A program made the translations under genes and the position numbers. The notes under the pieces are model-generated. The model ran no database searches. It was not told where the DNA came from and was given only the letters and a program-made list of their open reading frames with translations. Positions 55,629 to 64,000 of a DNA stretch of 64,000 bases are shown here, piece after piece. Each line of letters starts with the position of its first letter. The stretch's first letter is position 1. The stretch is from Ananas comosus. Taxonomy: Eukaryota > Streptophyta > Magnoliopsida > Poales > Bromeliaceae. The stretch covers positions 9,859,370-9,923,369 of the forward strand of contig NC_033625.1 in the NCBI RefSeq assembly GCF_001540865.1. The letters are read 5' to 3'.

Positions 55629-56804
55629 TGTTACGGATTTTATGTTGTCATATTTCATGAAGTTAGTCGGAGTCTTGAATGTTTGAAGAAGAAGAGATGA
55701 AGATCGAAGACTCGAAGACTCAAAACATGAATGCACAATGCTCGATAAGTTTAAATACCATTGATGATGATTTATAAATGTTTAAAAGTGTTTGGAAGAC
55801 TTAGATTGTATTAAAATGCTAAATCTGAACATTTTAGTGTTCTGGGACCGATCCCTAAGATGAGAGACCGGTCCCTGAGGGTCCTCTATGCGTGGAAAGT
55901 TGAGGCAACCGGTCTCTGAAAAGTGAGACCGGTTCCAGAGCGAGAGACCGGTCTCTGGAATGAGAGACCGGTTCCTGAAGCCTGTGTTTTCAGGCACGCA
56001 ACGAGGGACCGGTCTCGCACTCGAGGGACCGGTCTCCCAAAGACCGGTCTCCTCGAGAAGATCGGTCCCTGAGGACGACGTCAGTTTTTAAAATTAGGTT
56101 TTTGTAATCCTAGTCTATTTCTAAGTCTTCTAAACCTATAAATAAGATGTAGGGGTGTTTCTAAAACAGAACGGAGGATAAAATATCTTTTTGAAACCCT
56201 AGAAACTTGTTGGGTGCATTCTTTCTTCCCTCGAACAACAAGTTTCTATCGGATCAATTCGTGTAACTCAAAATTTCTCGTTCTTCATAGGGAATTGATC
56301 CGGCTATTGCTTAGAAATATCTTCTACGGTTTTTTAATGATTGTCTAAGCAATAAATCATCATCAATCTTGGTATTCTTGCTCCGGACGGAGTGTGCTCG
56401 TGGATTCGAGTGGATGTCGTGGATTCGGCGTGATCAAGGCTTCGTGGATTCGAAGTGTGGACGTTTCGTGGATTCGGGACGTGGCGTTCGTGGATTCGGA
56501 CGTAGGGCGTGGACAACCCGTTGGTGTGCGCGAGATCCGGAGAAGATAAAAGAAAGGTTTGAGTCCGTGGAATCGGTAAATCACCTTGTAATCTTTTATT
56601 CTTAGTGGATTGTTATCGCGTGTCGGTCCCGTAGTTTTTTACTCCTAGTTGGAGTTTTCCACGTAAATCTCGGTGTGATTTTTATTTTTCCACATTTACT
56701 GTTATCGCATTGAGATTTGTGGTTTTCGGCTTTTACACCTATTCACCCCCCTCTAGGTGTTAGATACAATCTAGATAGATCCCTGGGCTACCCCAAAACT
56801 TACA
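55629..56804 (+). repeat. K2 3' LTR
   Basis: Collinear with the 5' LTR. GACCGGTC array at 55848-56075; GGATTCG repeats at about 56398-56500. Confidence 0.95.
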
Positions 56805-57291
56805 AGGTAAGCACCCTGCTCTTGCAGTCAATCGTCACGTAGTACTTCGAGACCCAATCCATGCCCAATATGACATCGTACTCTTTCAGCTTCTTGAGCA
56901 CCAACATGCGAATCGGCATTATCCAATCGCCTATTTGTACTGGGCACGCTAAACACTCCTTGCGGATCAGAAAATCCCGCCCAGGGCCAGACACACACCA
57001 AGTGCTCTTACTAAATTGAAACTCGATACCATGCATTTGTGCAAATGGCCTACTTATGAATGAATGCGTGGCACCTGTATCAAACATAGCTCGGGAGCGA
57101 ACTCCGTTAATTAAAACCATACCTGCCACCACATGGCGCTCCTCGGGCTCGGCAGGTTCCTCCACTTGAGTTTGAGCGGCGAACACCCACCCGCTCGGTG
57201 CCGATCGTGTCACCTCATGTTGGCGAGGCGCCATCGCGCGTCCCGCTGACACCGCCGTCGGTGGAGTGCGCCGAGGGTGCGGGTGGAACAC
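56805..57291 (-). pseudogene. pol: T (right copy): protease
   Basis: Retropepsin with an intact catalytic motif in MFDTGATHSFISRP, then VSGPGRDFLIRKECLACPVQIGDWIMPIRMLVLKKLKEYD region and ILGMDWVSKYY. Nearly identical to the left copy at 15840-16200 but with DTGA rather than DTSA. Translation runs into the K2 LTR. Confidence 0.93.
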
Positions 57292-57470
57292 GACCGTCCG
57301 TCGCTATCGCAATCGTCGCTGCTAATTGCCGCTCCATCAACTCTCGAAGCAGCCCGAATTGACCCGCAAGTGCGGTCACTTGTGCCCGCAACTCCTGCAT
57401 CTCGTTCGGCCCGGCCTGTGCAGGCACCACAGGAGGCTTTGGGGCTCATGCAGGTTCAACTTGCTCGGGC
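57265..57470 (-). pseudogene. gag: T (right copy): gag with ~1 kb internal deletion
   Basis: Compared with 15806-17516, sequence equal to about 16283-17258 is missing: the zinc knuckles and the main Gag domain are gone, and the protease-proximal part is joined to the N-terminal part (NEMQELRAQVTALAGQFGLL). Stops at about 57470 where an LTR fragment begins; the start codon and leader of this copy are lost. Confidence 0.8.
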
Positions 57471-57688
57471 GAAGGTCAAACCCACCGATACTCAAAAATA
57501 AGACTTTCTTATTCTTTGTGAGGTCAAACCCACCGAAACTTCGCTAAAACTCCTTCATTTCGCCGAACGGAGTTGCCCACAATTCTTCTAGCACCCTAAA
57601 GGTTACAAGAGAAGAGATACACGAACGTTACGAACAACTCTAAGCTCAATCATTAAGCAAATCTAGCAAAGGGGCAAAAACTCACCCT
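57471..57688 (-). repeat. Family-B LTR fragment, minus orientation
   Basis: Aligns with 21825-21990 of the N2 LTR (AGGTCAAACCCACCGAA, CTAGCACCCTAAAGG, AACTCACC). The segment GTCAAACCCACCGA occurs twice in 60 bp, a local duplication. Confidence 0.75.
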
Positions 57689-58311
57689 GGTGGGAGAGAC
57701 CGGTCCCCCCGGAACAGTGCTGCGGCAGGACTTGAGGTAACCGGTCCCTGGAGGGTAAGACCGATCCCCGAGTACGTTTTCGCGAGGAGAGACCGGTCCC
57801 GTGCGGGGAGAGACCGGTTCCCGAACGTTGGATTTTCGGGGCAGGCTGAGAGACCGGTCCCAGGTCGGGGAGACCGGTCCCTCAGTCCGAAAACTGCCCA
57901 GACCCGGGCAGTGCACAGGTTGGATTTTTGAGGGACTTAAGTGGATTTTGTTACTTCAAAGAGCCTTAGGGCCATTTCCTCTCCCTCTCACCCTCATTTC
58001 TCTCCCTCACATTCTCTATACACTCTCTAGAAAGAGAAGAAGAAGGAGAAGAAGAAGGAGTTAAAGGAGAGCAAGCTTGGAGGCCTTGGAGCATCTTCCT
58101 CTCCCTCATTTCTCACCTTTGGAGGCTTAGAGCTTGTGGTTGGAGCTTGGTAGTGGATCAATCTTCAACCCTAGAGAATTTTGAGCTTGGTTTTGAGCAT
58201 TCTAGAGGTAAGTGGCTAGTTTTCTTCCTTTAGATCCTAGTTTTGAAGCTTTAAACTAGATGAAACCCTAGATTTTGGGATTTATGGCTTAATTTGGGGA
58301 TTTTTGATTTG
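57689..58311 (+). repeat. Family-B LTR fragment, plus orientation (left of P)
   Basis: Begins within a GACCGGTC array (57690-57890), then CT/GA tract, GAG|GTAAGT (58205-58213) and CTAGATTTTGGG leader sequence. It is interrupted at 58312 by P and continues at 63093. It is head-to-head with the preceding minus fragment. Confidence 0.8.
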
Positions 58312-59204
58312 TGTGACGCACTGGACCTTTGCAAATTGCGAGGTTCGAGTGTTTGGACTGTGTCCCGAGTTTTTCCAGACTTTCTGGTGGGTCGTTGACA
58401 GTGTTCCGACCTATGGCTCGCATCCCGAGAATTGTAGTATTTTATGTAGCGCTAAGGTCACTAAAAAGTTGGACTTAGCCTACTCTGGGATTGCATTCTG
58501 CACNAAGGTAAATACTTTCGTATTTATTTTACGGTTCGATGATACAGCGTTTATTTGTACTACAGTTACACAACATGTAAATAAAATAGTTTTACTTCAT
58601 ACAGGTTCGTACTGATTATACAGGGTTGTATTGCTCGTTCATCCATAGTACTAGTTTATATAGTTATGTACTACTTATACGAGATAGTACCGTCGGTTCA
58701 TATGATATTACGTTGTTTAATCTGATAGTACATATGATGTACAGGGTTGTGATACGATATTCGTACAGTTTTATTAGTTTGATGATTCGGATAGATTATC
58801 ACTAACAGTAAAAAGCCAAGTTACAGTAATAAATTAGTACAAGATCCTGGATGTATTTACATCAGGTCGAACACGGTGGATTCACAGTCACCATCGAGGT
58901 CGTAAGGGTGAGATCCTTACTCAGATAGGGAGGGCTGGGGCATCCAAAGAGCTATGGCGTGCTCGCTCGTATTCAGTGCATCCGGTTGAGGCCTCACGGC
59001 CGAATATCCCTCGCTGGAAGTGTTCGTACACGCTTACTCGTGTTTACCGTTCGTTCGCATCAGTTGTAGAGTTTGCAGGTTAGTAGTACAGAGATTGTAC
59101 CATTTTCAGTGATCGTAGAGTTTCTAGATCAAGTTACAGAGTTTCACTTCTAAGTTGGCAAGTTATTTAAGAAACAGTAACTGGAATCGAAATGATTCAG
59201 GTAT

Positions 59205-59445
59205 ACATAAAGTTCGGATTACAGAGAAATACTGTAATGGAATGATATAGTATGTAGTACATGTAGATACGGGGAAATACCGTAATTTAGTGTGATACAG
59301 GTTTAAAACAAAGTTGTGATTACGGCGAAATACTGTAATCCAAAGTGAACAGGGTTCGTGTAATGTTCGAGTTACGGGAAAATACTGGAACCGAGTTATC
59401 AAACGTTTATTATATCCAAGGTTCGGAGAAATACCGAATGAGTTT
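59205..59445. repeat. Five diverged near-palindromic repeats
   Basis: Units such as GATTACAGAGAAATACTGTAA, GATTACGGCGAAATACTGTAA and TTCGGAGAAATACCGAA recur about every 45-65 bp. Each is a short inverted repeat around GAAATAC. Confidence 0.7.
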
Positions 59446-60587
59446 AGAGAATTCAGAGTAGATCCGTATCCAAATTTACGTATTATGTTAAGAGTAAAAG
59501 TGATATCCTTTAGACAGTGCGGGGTTAGGGGAGGTTAAACCAGCCCAAGCCCAGTGTAGCTGTCTGCGGCTTGCCTGTCTCGGAGGGGACAGGCGGGTTC
59601 CGAGATTGTTGAGCATATTAATTCGTTAGTTGTTCTCTTAACGTATATATTATGTTCCGAACGCGCTCCCGTTCGTTGTTGCCTTCGCTTTCGAGATTCG
59701 ATTTATATTTAGTATGTACTATAAACTAAAGGAAATTTGGTTTAAGTTCATTTGTTTTGATAGTGTAAGATGAGTTAGTAGTATATAGAAAATGTAAATC
59801 AGTAGGTGGTTTATGTACTAACAAATGTGAAAAGTAAAGATTTAGTTGTTTTATTTCAACTATGTACATATTGTTTTCCCTTACTGATGTTTTACGTATT
59901 TCAGGACCACCGGCGATGGATGCCGCGGTTTGGGAACGGAGCCAGGAGGCGGCGGGGCGAGCACGATCCTGGACATCCTAATCACCACACTCTTGATGTT
60001 GCTTCAAGGGTCACCCGAGCCGTAGGCTAGAGCGGCTGAATGGGTGATCCAGATAGGTCCGTATTCATAAAGTTTCCTTCTTTTCATTGGTAATGATTAC
60101 GTTGATTATGATACGGACGTTCTTTCTTCAGTCATCTATATGTTAAAGTTACGCTTTTACCTTTACGTACGTACGAGGTTAGTATTAGTTTGAAACCGAG
60201 AATGGGTTAGAATGGCCAATTGAGACAATTGGGGTTATTGAGTGTTGGGTCTTAGGGAATTATTGCCCCCTGAGCTTGGAGGGATCCCTGGCAGTTGACC
60301 ACCCTGAAATGGTGCGGGTCACCACTGGTTGAGGCCTCGCGTGGCGAGCTCCCCCTCGCTGGAGGAAGTTCGGTTCTGCTTTACACTCATAGCTAGATTA
60401 GGAGTTGAACTCCTGAGTATCGGTGATCAGTGTTACGGTTATAGTGCTATCCAGAGATGGATAAATAAGAACGGTGAGAGTTCCGAAATAGAAGCTGGTA
60501 CAGTTCTATTTATTATTATTGTTGCTTTTTCGACTTACCCCTTTTCTTTTGGAGCCTAGTGGTGCATTGAGCTGAGGTCAGTAATTG

Positions 60588-60645
60588 CCCGCTGGGAACT
60601 ATAAATTATAGTTCTCACGCCCTCTGTTTCATGTTTTTGTTTCAG
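60588..60645 (+). promoter_or_regulatory. Intra-LTR stem-loop and splice acceptor (P first LTR)
   Basis: GAACTATAA and TTATAGTTC (60596-60614), then a T-rich tract ending TTTCAG (60645). Confidence 0.7.
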
Positions 60646-60842
60646 AGTGTGACGCACTGGACCTTTGCAAATTGCGAGGTTCGAGTGTTTGGACAATGTC
60701 CCGAGTTTTTCCAGACTTTCTGGTGGGTCGTTGACAGTGTTCCGACCTATGGCTCGCATCCCGAGAATTGTAGTATTTTATGTAGCGCTAAGGTCACTAA
60801 AAAGTTGGACTTAGCCTACTCTCGGATTTGCATTCTGCACAA

Positions 60843-61010
60843 GGTGTACCGGTACACTCTTGATGGTCGTACCGGTACACACTTTGTACCGGTACACGCT
60901 TGATGGTTGTACCGGTACACTTGTGGCAAATTGCGAACCCGAGCCTCGGGTTTGCATTTTCGTAGGATGTGTACCGGTACACTTTCCCGTGTACCGGTAT
61001 ACTTTGGCAG
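60843..61010. repeat. TACCGGTA palindrome array (P second LTR)
   Basis: Six copies of GTGTACCGGTACAC-like palindromes; the S1 version reads TTGTACCGGTACAA. Confidence 0.85.
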
Positions 61011-62637
61011 AATCTGAACAGTTTGTTCTGCAGGGGTTTTTTCGCAATTGTGGGCTTCTTATATCAGCACCCACGCCCCTTAGGGCTTCTTTTGTGCTGG
61101 GACCTGAGGAGGAGAAGGTGAGAGGAGCTCTCTCTCCCTTTCCTGGCATTTTTACTCTTTTGCTTGGTTTTTATTGGGTTTTCTCTCCTCTAATTGCATC
61201 TTGGTGGCTTCTCCACCATTGTTGATGGCTTAGAGCTTGGAGAGGAGATTGTGGCTGAGGAGATCTCCCACCCCACTTGGATTGGAGCTAAGTTTGGAGC
61301 TTCTTGAGAGGTTAGAGACTTGATTTCTCCCTTTGATCCTTGATTTGAGGTTTTTGTGAGATGAAACCCTAGAAATGGAAATTTAGGGTTTATTTTGGGA
61401 ATTTTGTATCTAGGGCTTTTGAGGCTAGATTGTTGGGATTAGAGGCTTCCATTGGGTTAGATTGGATGATCTTTAGCCCTCTTTTGGAGCATTGGAGAGG
61501 GTTTTTGCACTAGAGGTGAGTTCTCTCCACCTATGCTTGAATAGCTTAATGTTTGGGTAGTTGGTTATTCGTATGGTTCATGTGACGCATGTTCTTGTAC
61601 CTCTAGGACACTAGAAGGCTATTGGACATCTTTGTTGGAGCAAATGAAAGGTTTCGTTTACCATCGGTGGGTTTGGCTTCATGAAAACGGGGCGAAACGG
61701 CCCCTAAGCATTCTAAACTCTTTGTATACTGTTTTTGAATGCATATTTATGCTAAGTAGTATTTATGTGAATTTTGGAACCCCTGAAATACATGTGTTAT
61801 GTATAAGAGAATTTTCACTCTATATGGTAGAGCGTTCTGGGTATTGTTGCATGCATTCGGGTAGAGCTCTTGCTAGTCATTTGGAAACGCGCTTTATATG
61901 CTTAGAATGGTTCAGTTATGTAATTATGAACATTTGGGATGATCTTGAACTTAGTGAATGAAAGTGTCATAAAGGGGCACTTAGACTAGCACTTATGAGA
62001 CTATCGTATTGAGACATAGAATTAGGCCACTTGAACATCTATTATTTTCCATGTTGTAGACATGATGACATAGAGATAGGCCTATGTGAGAGTTGTGATG
62101 TGGTGGTGATGTTATTAGACATGGGATTGGTACTTGGTGACAGATCGTTGCTTTGCCATTGTGCCTCTTCGCCATGCTTGTGAGGGTCGGCCCAAAGCGG
62201 GCATCCGGAGATAGCCATCGCGATTCATATTTGGTGGGGTTGCGTTACTGCGGAAGTGGATTGATGGGCCAGGTCTCATAGAGCTGGGGGTGATGATACA
62301 CGAGGGCATTAGGCTTGGACAGGCAGCAGCTCGGGGGGTTCGGGCTAGACAGCCTTTCGGCTGGGTCTATTCAGATTTGACTTCGAGTATTCATGATGAC
62401 TTAGTTACTATTGACATTGACTAGAATAAGTAAAACTCACTTTACTATTTGCATTGTGGACATTTATGATGATGGAGATTTTACTGGCATTGCATAGTTG
62501 ATTTATACTTTGCATTTTATACTAGTAGAGTATCATGTTGTGTAAGTTACACTTTTACTTGTCTTTCGTTTCCTAATTTATGTCACTGCATCTATTGTAG
62601 CTTTGGCTTGTGGTGCTTCACTGAAAGTCAGAATTTG

Positions 62638-62690
62638 CCACTGGGAACTATTTTAATAGTTTCCGCCTGTTATCTATGTTTCCTTTTCAG
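62638..62690 (+). promoter_or_regulatory. Intra-LTR stem-loop and splice acceptor (P second LTR)
   Basis: GAACTATT and AATAGTTTC with one bulged base, then TTATCTATGTTTCCTTTTCAG. Confidence 0.65.
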
Positions 62691-63092
62691 AGCCTTCCAG
62701 CGTTTACCGGCGGAGACGGGATCGCGGAAGGGTGTCGCGTAGCTTAGCTGGGAGAGTTTCTTTTGCGCTAGGTGGTACTTCTCCTCCATTTTATATTTTG
62801 GGAGAGACGGGAGAGGTTTGTACCATGTTTAGAGAGACCACCTTGTACTGCTTTTAGCATGTATTTGGAATCCTCCATATTGTATGACTTTAGCATTATT
62901 TAGGTGGATTTTAAGTTTTACTTTATCATCATTTGTTTAGCATTTTTAGATTTTATTATGCTCTGATACTACTAGTTGCCTTGTTTATTGCTTTTATTAT
63001 TGTTGTTGTTAGGCCTTATATGTTGTAGACATATGGCGGGTCTGGGCACGCGCCGGGCGGGCTTCCGCTGGGTCCCGGGGCGTGACAATTTG

Positions 63093-63478
63093 AGGGCTTT
63101 GAAACCTAATTGATGGGTTTAGAACCTTTATTTAGGTTGGATTTGAAGAACTCTAACTCCCATTTAGAGCTTGAGAGAAGATTTCTTCACTTGAGGTGAG
63201 TTTTCCTCACCTTAGCCTATGTTGCTTATTGATTGAGCTCAGAGTTGATCGTAAGGTTCGTTTAACCCTTGTTCCTACATCTTTAGGGTGCTAGGAGACT
63301 AGTAGATACCTTCGTTGGAGCAAACGAAGGAGCGCAAGAGTTGTGGTGGGTTTGGCTTCATGAAAACGGGGCGAAATGGCCCCCATGCTTTCTATACTCG
63401 TCGTAACGTCATTTTAAATGCAAATCTATGCTAAATAGAATTTATGTGAATTTTAGAACACTTAAAATGCATGTGTTA
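63093..63478 (+). repeat. Family-B LTR fragment, plus orientation (right of P)
   Basis: Continuation of 57689-58311 (GAGGGCTTTGAAACCTAATTG...), with GAG|GTGAGTTTT at 63193. Ends at 63478 with TGTTA, the left target duplication candidate of Q. Confidence 0.82.
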
Positions 63479-64000
63479 TGTCACGCCCCGGGACCGATAC
63501 CAATTTGAGCCGGCCCGAGCACGTCAAACAGACGCCGAACGGACAGAGTTTCCCCTGTCCGCCCAAGGCTCATCACATGTACAATTTCAAACAAGAAGTG
63601 CACTAGCGGAAACATACACAAACGGCTTACACGAGGGTAAGCAACAGCCATGAGTGAGAGAAAGGAACTAAACATCTACACAAGTACCATGATTCTCTTT
63701 TGATCACATACATTGCATTTAACCTCATATTCATAATTCTTTACATCACTTGCATCATTTCTTTTTACATCACATTCTCTCAAAATAAACATTACATTCT
63801 TTTTCTTTTACATCTCAATTTATCAAATACAAAAAATGAAGTAAGGGAATGCTACTTCAAAATGTAAAACTCTGGTGGCCTCTGACTAAGGTGCGATACC
63901 TTTACCACGGTCGCTCGCCGGCTCGCTCGGTCCCGGCTCTGTGGAAATAGTGGGGTGAGAACTACAACGAAGTTCCCAGTGGGTTCGGCCCCAACATCAC
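63479..64000 (-). repeat. Q: start of a family-A-like LTR
   Basis: Begins TGTCACGCCCCGGGACC without a primer site on its left, so it is a 3' LTR or solo LTR in minus orientation, running off the window. Contains the U5 hairpin GGACAG...CTGTCC (63541-63560) and the stem-loop (63959-63975). Confidence 0.8.
63951..63982 (-). promoter_or_regulatory. Intra-LTR stem-loop (Q)
   Basis: GAACT (63959-63963) and AGTTC (63971-63975), the weakest stem of the set. Confidence 0.55.

Larger units (their letters stand above)
51614..56804 (+). mobile_element. K2: SIRE-like Ty1/copia element lacking pol
   Basis: 5191 bp, flanked by AGGTA (51609-51613 and 56805-56809), inserted between protease and RT of T. 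Two LTRs of 1175 and 1176 bp, very similar by eye, with TGTTAC...CTTACA ends. Primer site TGGTATCAGAGC two bases after the 5' LTR; polypurine tract AAAAGGGGGAAAT before the 3' LTR. Only Gag is encoded; protease, integrase, RT and RNase H are missing. The N at 54225 sits exactly where coding sequence stops, so the loss could be an assembly join. Confidence 0.95.
58312..60647 (+). repeat. P first LTR, hybrid and truncated
   Basis: After the N at 58504 it has its own sequence, with near-palindromic repeats of the type TTACGGNGAAATACTGTAA (59205-59440), an exon-like GC-rich piece after TTTCAG (59905-60050), LTR-type blocks (ACCACTGGTTGAGGCCTCG, about 60320) and the stem-loop (60596-60614). It ends right after a splice-acceptor-like TTTGTTTCAG, where the second LTR starts. 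Confidence 0.6.
58312..63087 (+). mobile_element. P: two-LTR unit of a fourth LTR family
   Basis: Flanked by ATTTG (58307-58311 and 63088-63092). Two LTR starts, TGTGACGCACTGG, at 58312 and 60648; only the second LTR is complete. The first about 190 bp of both are about 98% alike, then they differ, starting at the N (58504). There is no recognisable gag, pol or primer site between them. Confidence 0.8.
60648..63087 (+). repeat. P second LTR (complete)
   Basis: 2440 bp, TGTGACGCACTGG...GGGGCGTGACA. Carries a TACCGGTA array (60843-61010), splice-donor-like GAG|GTGAGT (61513-61521), CATCCGGAGATAGCC (about 62201), a stem-loop with one bulge (62645-62663), acceptor TTTTCAG|AGCC (62690) and GGGATCGCGGAAGGG (62718). 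Confidence 0.88.

Noticed and set aside
59806..60030. Exon-like ORF after TTTCAG with an Arg/Gly-rich protein
   Set aside because: Short, no recognisable family, and inside the first LTR of P. More likely an untranslated leader piece.

Overview
The window looks like gene-poor, repeat-packed chromatin of a flowering plant. It is filled almost end to end with LTR retrotransposons, and I find no convincing host gene, tRNA, rRNA or CRISPR. The plant assignment rests on three things: Ty3/gypsy Del/Tekay-like chromoviruses (gag, DTGA protease, RT, RNase H, HHCC/DDE integrase, chromodomain), SIRE-like Ty1/copia elements, and initiator-Met tRNA primer sites (TGGTATCAGAGC). I cannot name the species.

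Layout, with names used below. E1 (1-4906, minus) is an old gypsy gag/protease plus its 5' LTR. K1 (4907-~7712, plus) is the 3' end of a SIRE-like copia element with an extra ORF and a cut LTR. E2 (~7713-11074, minus) is a gag stub plus 5' LTR. E3 (11075-~15804, plus) is an element whose 2.4 kb interior has no recognisable protein. T (~15805-57470, minus, heavily interrupted) is a family-A gypsy array of two internal regions sharing one LTR. N1 (19585-45308, minus) is a family-B gypsy element inserted in that shared LTR. N2 (20406-30517, minus) is a nearly full-length family-B element inserted in the 3' LTR of N1. S1 (30540-33274), S2 (38135-41296) and S3 (46745-49147) are plus-strand solo LTRs. 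K2 (51614-56804, plus) is a copia element without pol. From 57471 to 63478 there are family-B LTR fragments holding P (58312-63087, a two-LTR unit). Q (63479-64000) is the start of another family-A LTR.

The nesting is solved to the base. N1, N2, S1, S2, S3, K2 and P are each bounded by TG...CA ends and exact 5-bp target duplications (TTCAC, GTAGT, ACCTA, CTCAC, TCCTC, AGGTA, ATTTG). Removing the insertions restores the 3' LTR of N1 to 2700 bp, against 2698 bp for its 5' LTR. All coding regions are broken, mostly by stops explained by C-to-T change.

The most interesting material is non-coding and shared between otherwise different families. (1) A stem-loop lies between primer site and gag, with changing arms but a nearly fixed loop GCGGCCGA, resembling a retroviral dimerisation (kissing-loop) element. 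(2) A stem-loop inside the LTRs shows compensatory stem changes and sits just before a likely 3' splice site; together with a matching 5' splice site it suggests an intron inside the LTR. (3) Arrays of palindromes with a CCGG core lie near the LTR start; the flanks of the core differ by family (GACCGGTC, TACCGGTA, GTCCGGAC), and one type is shared by gypsy and copia elements. Three single N bases each coincide with a structural oddity and are probably contig joins, so the missing K2 pol and the hybrid LTR of P need caution.
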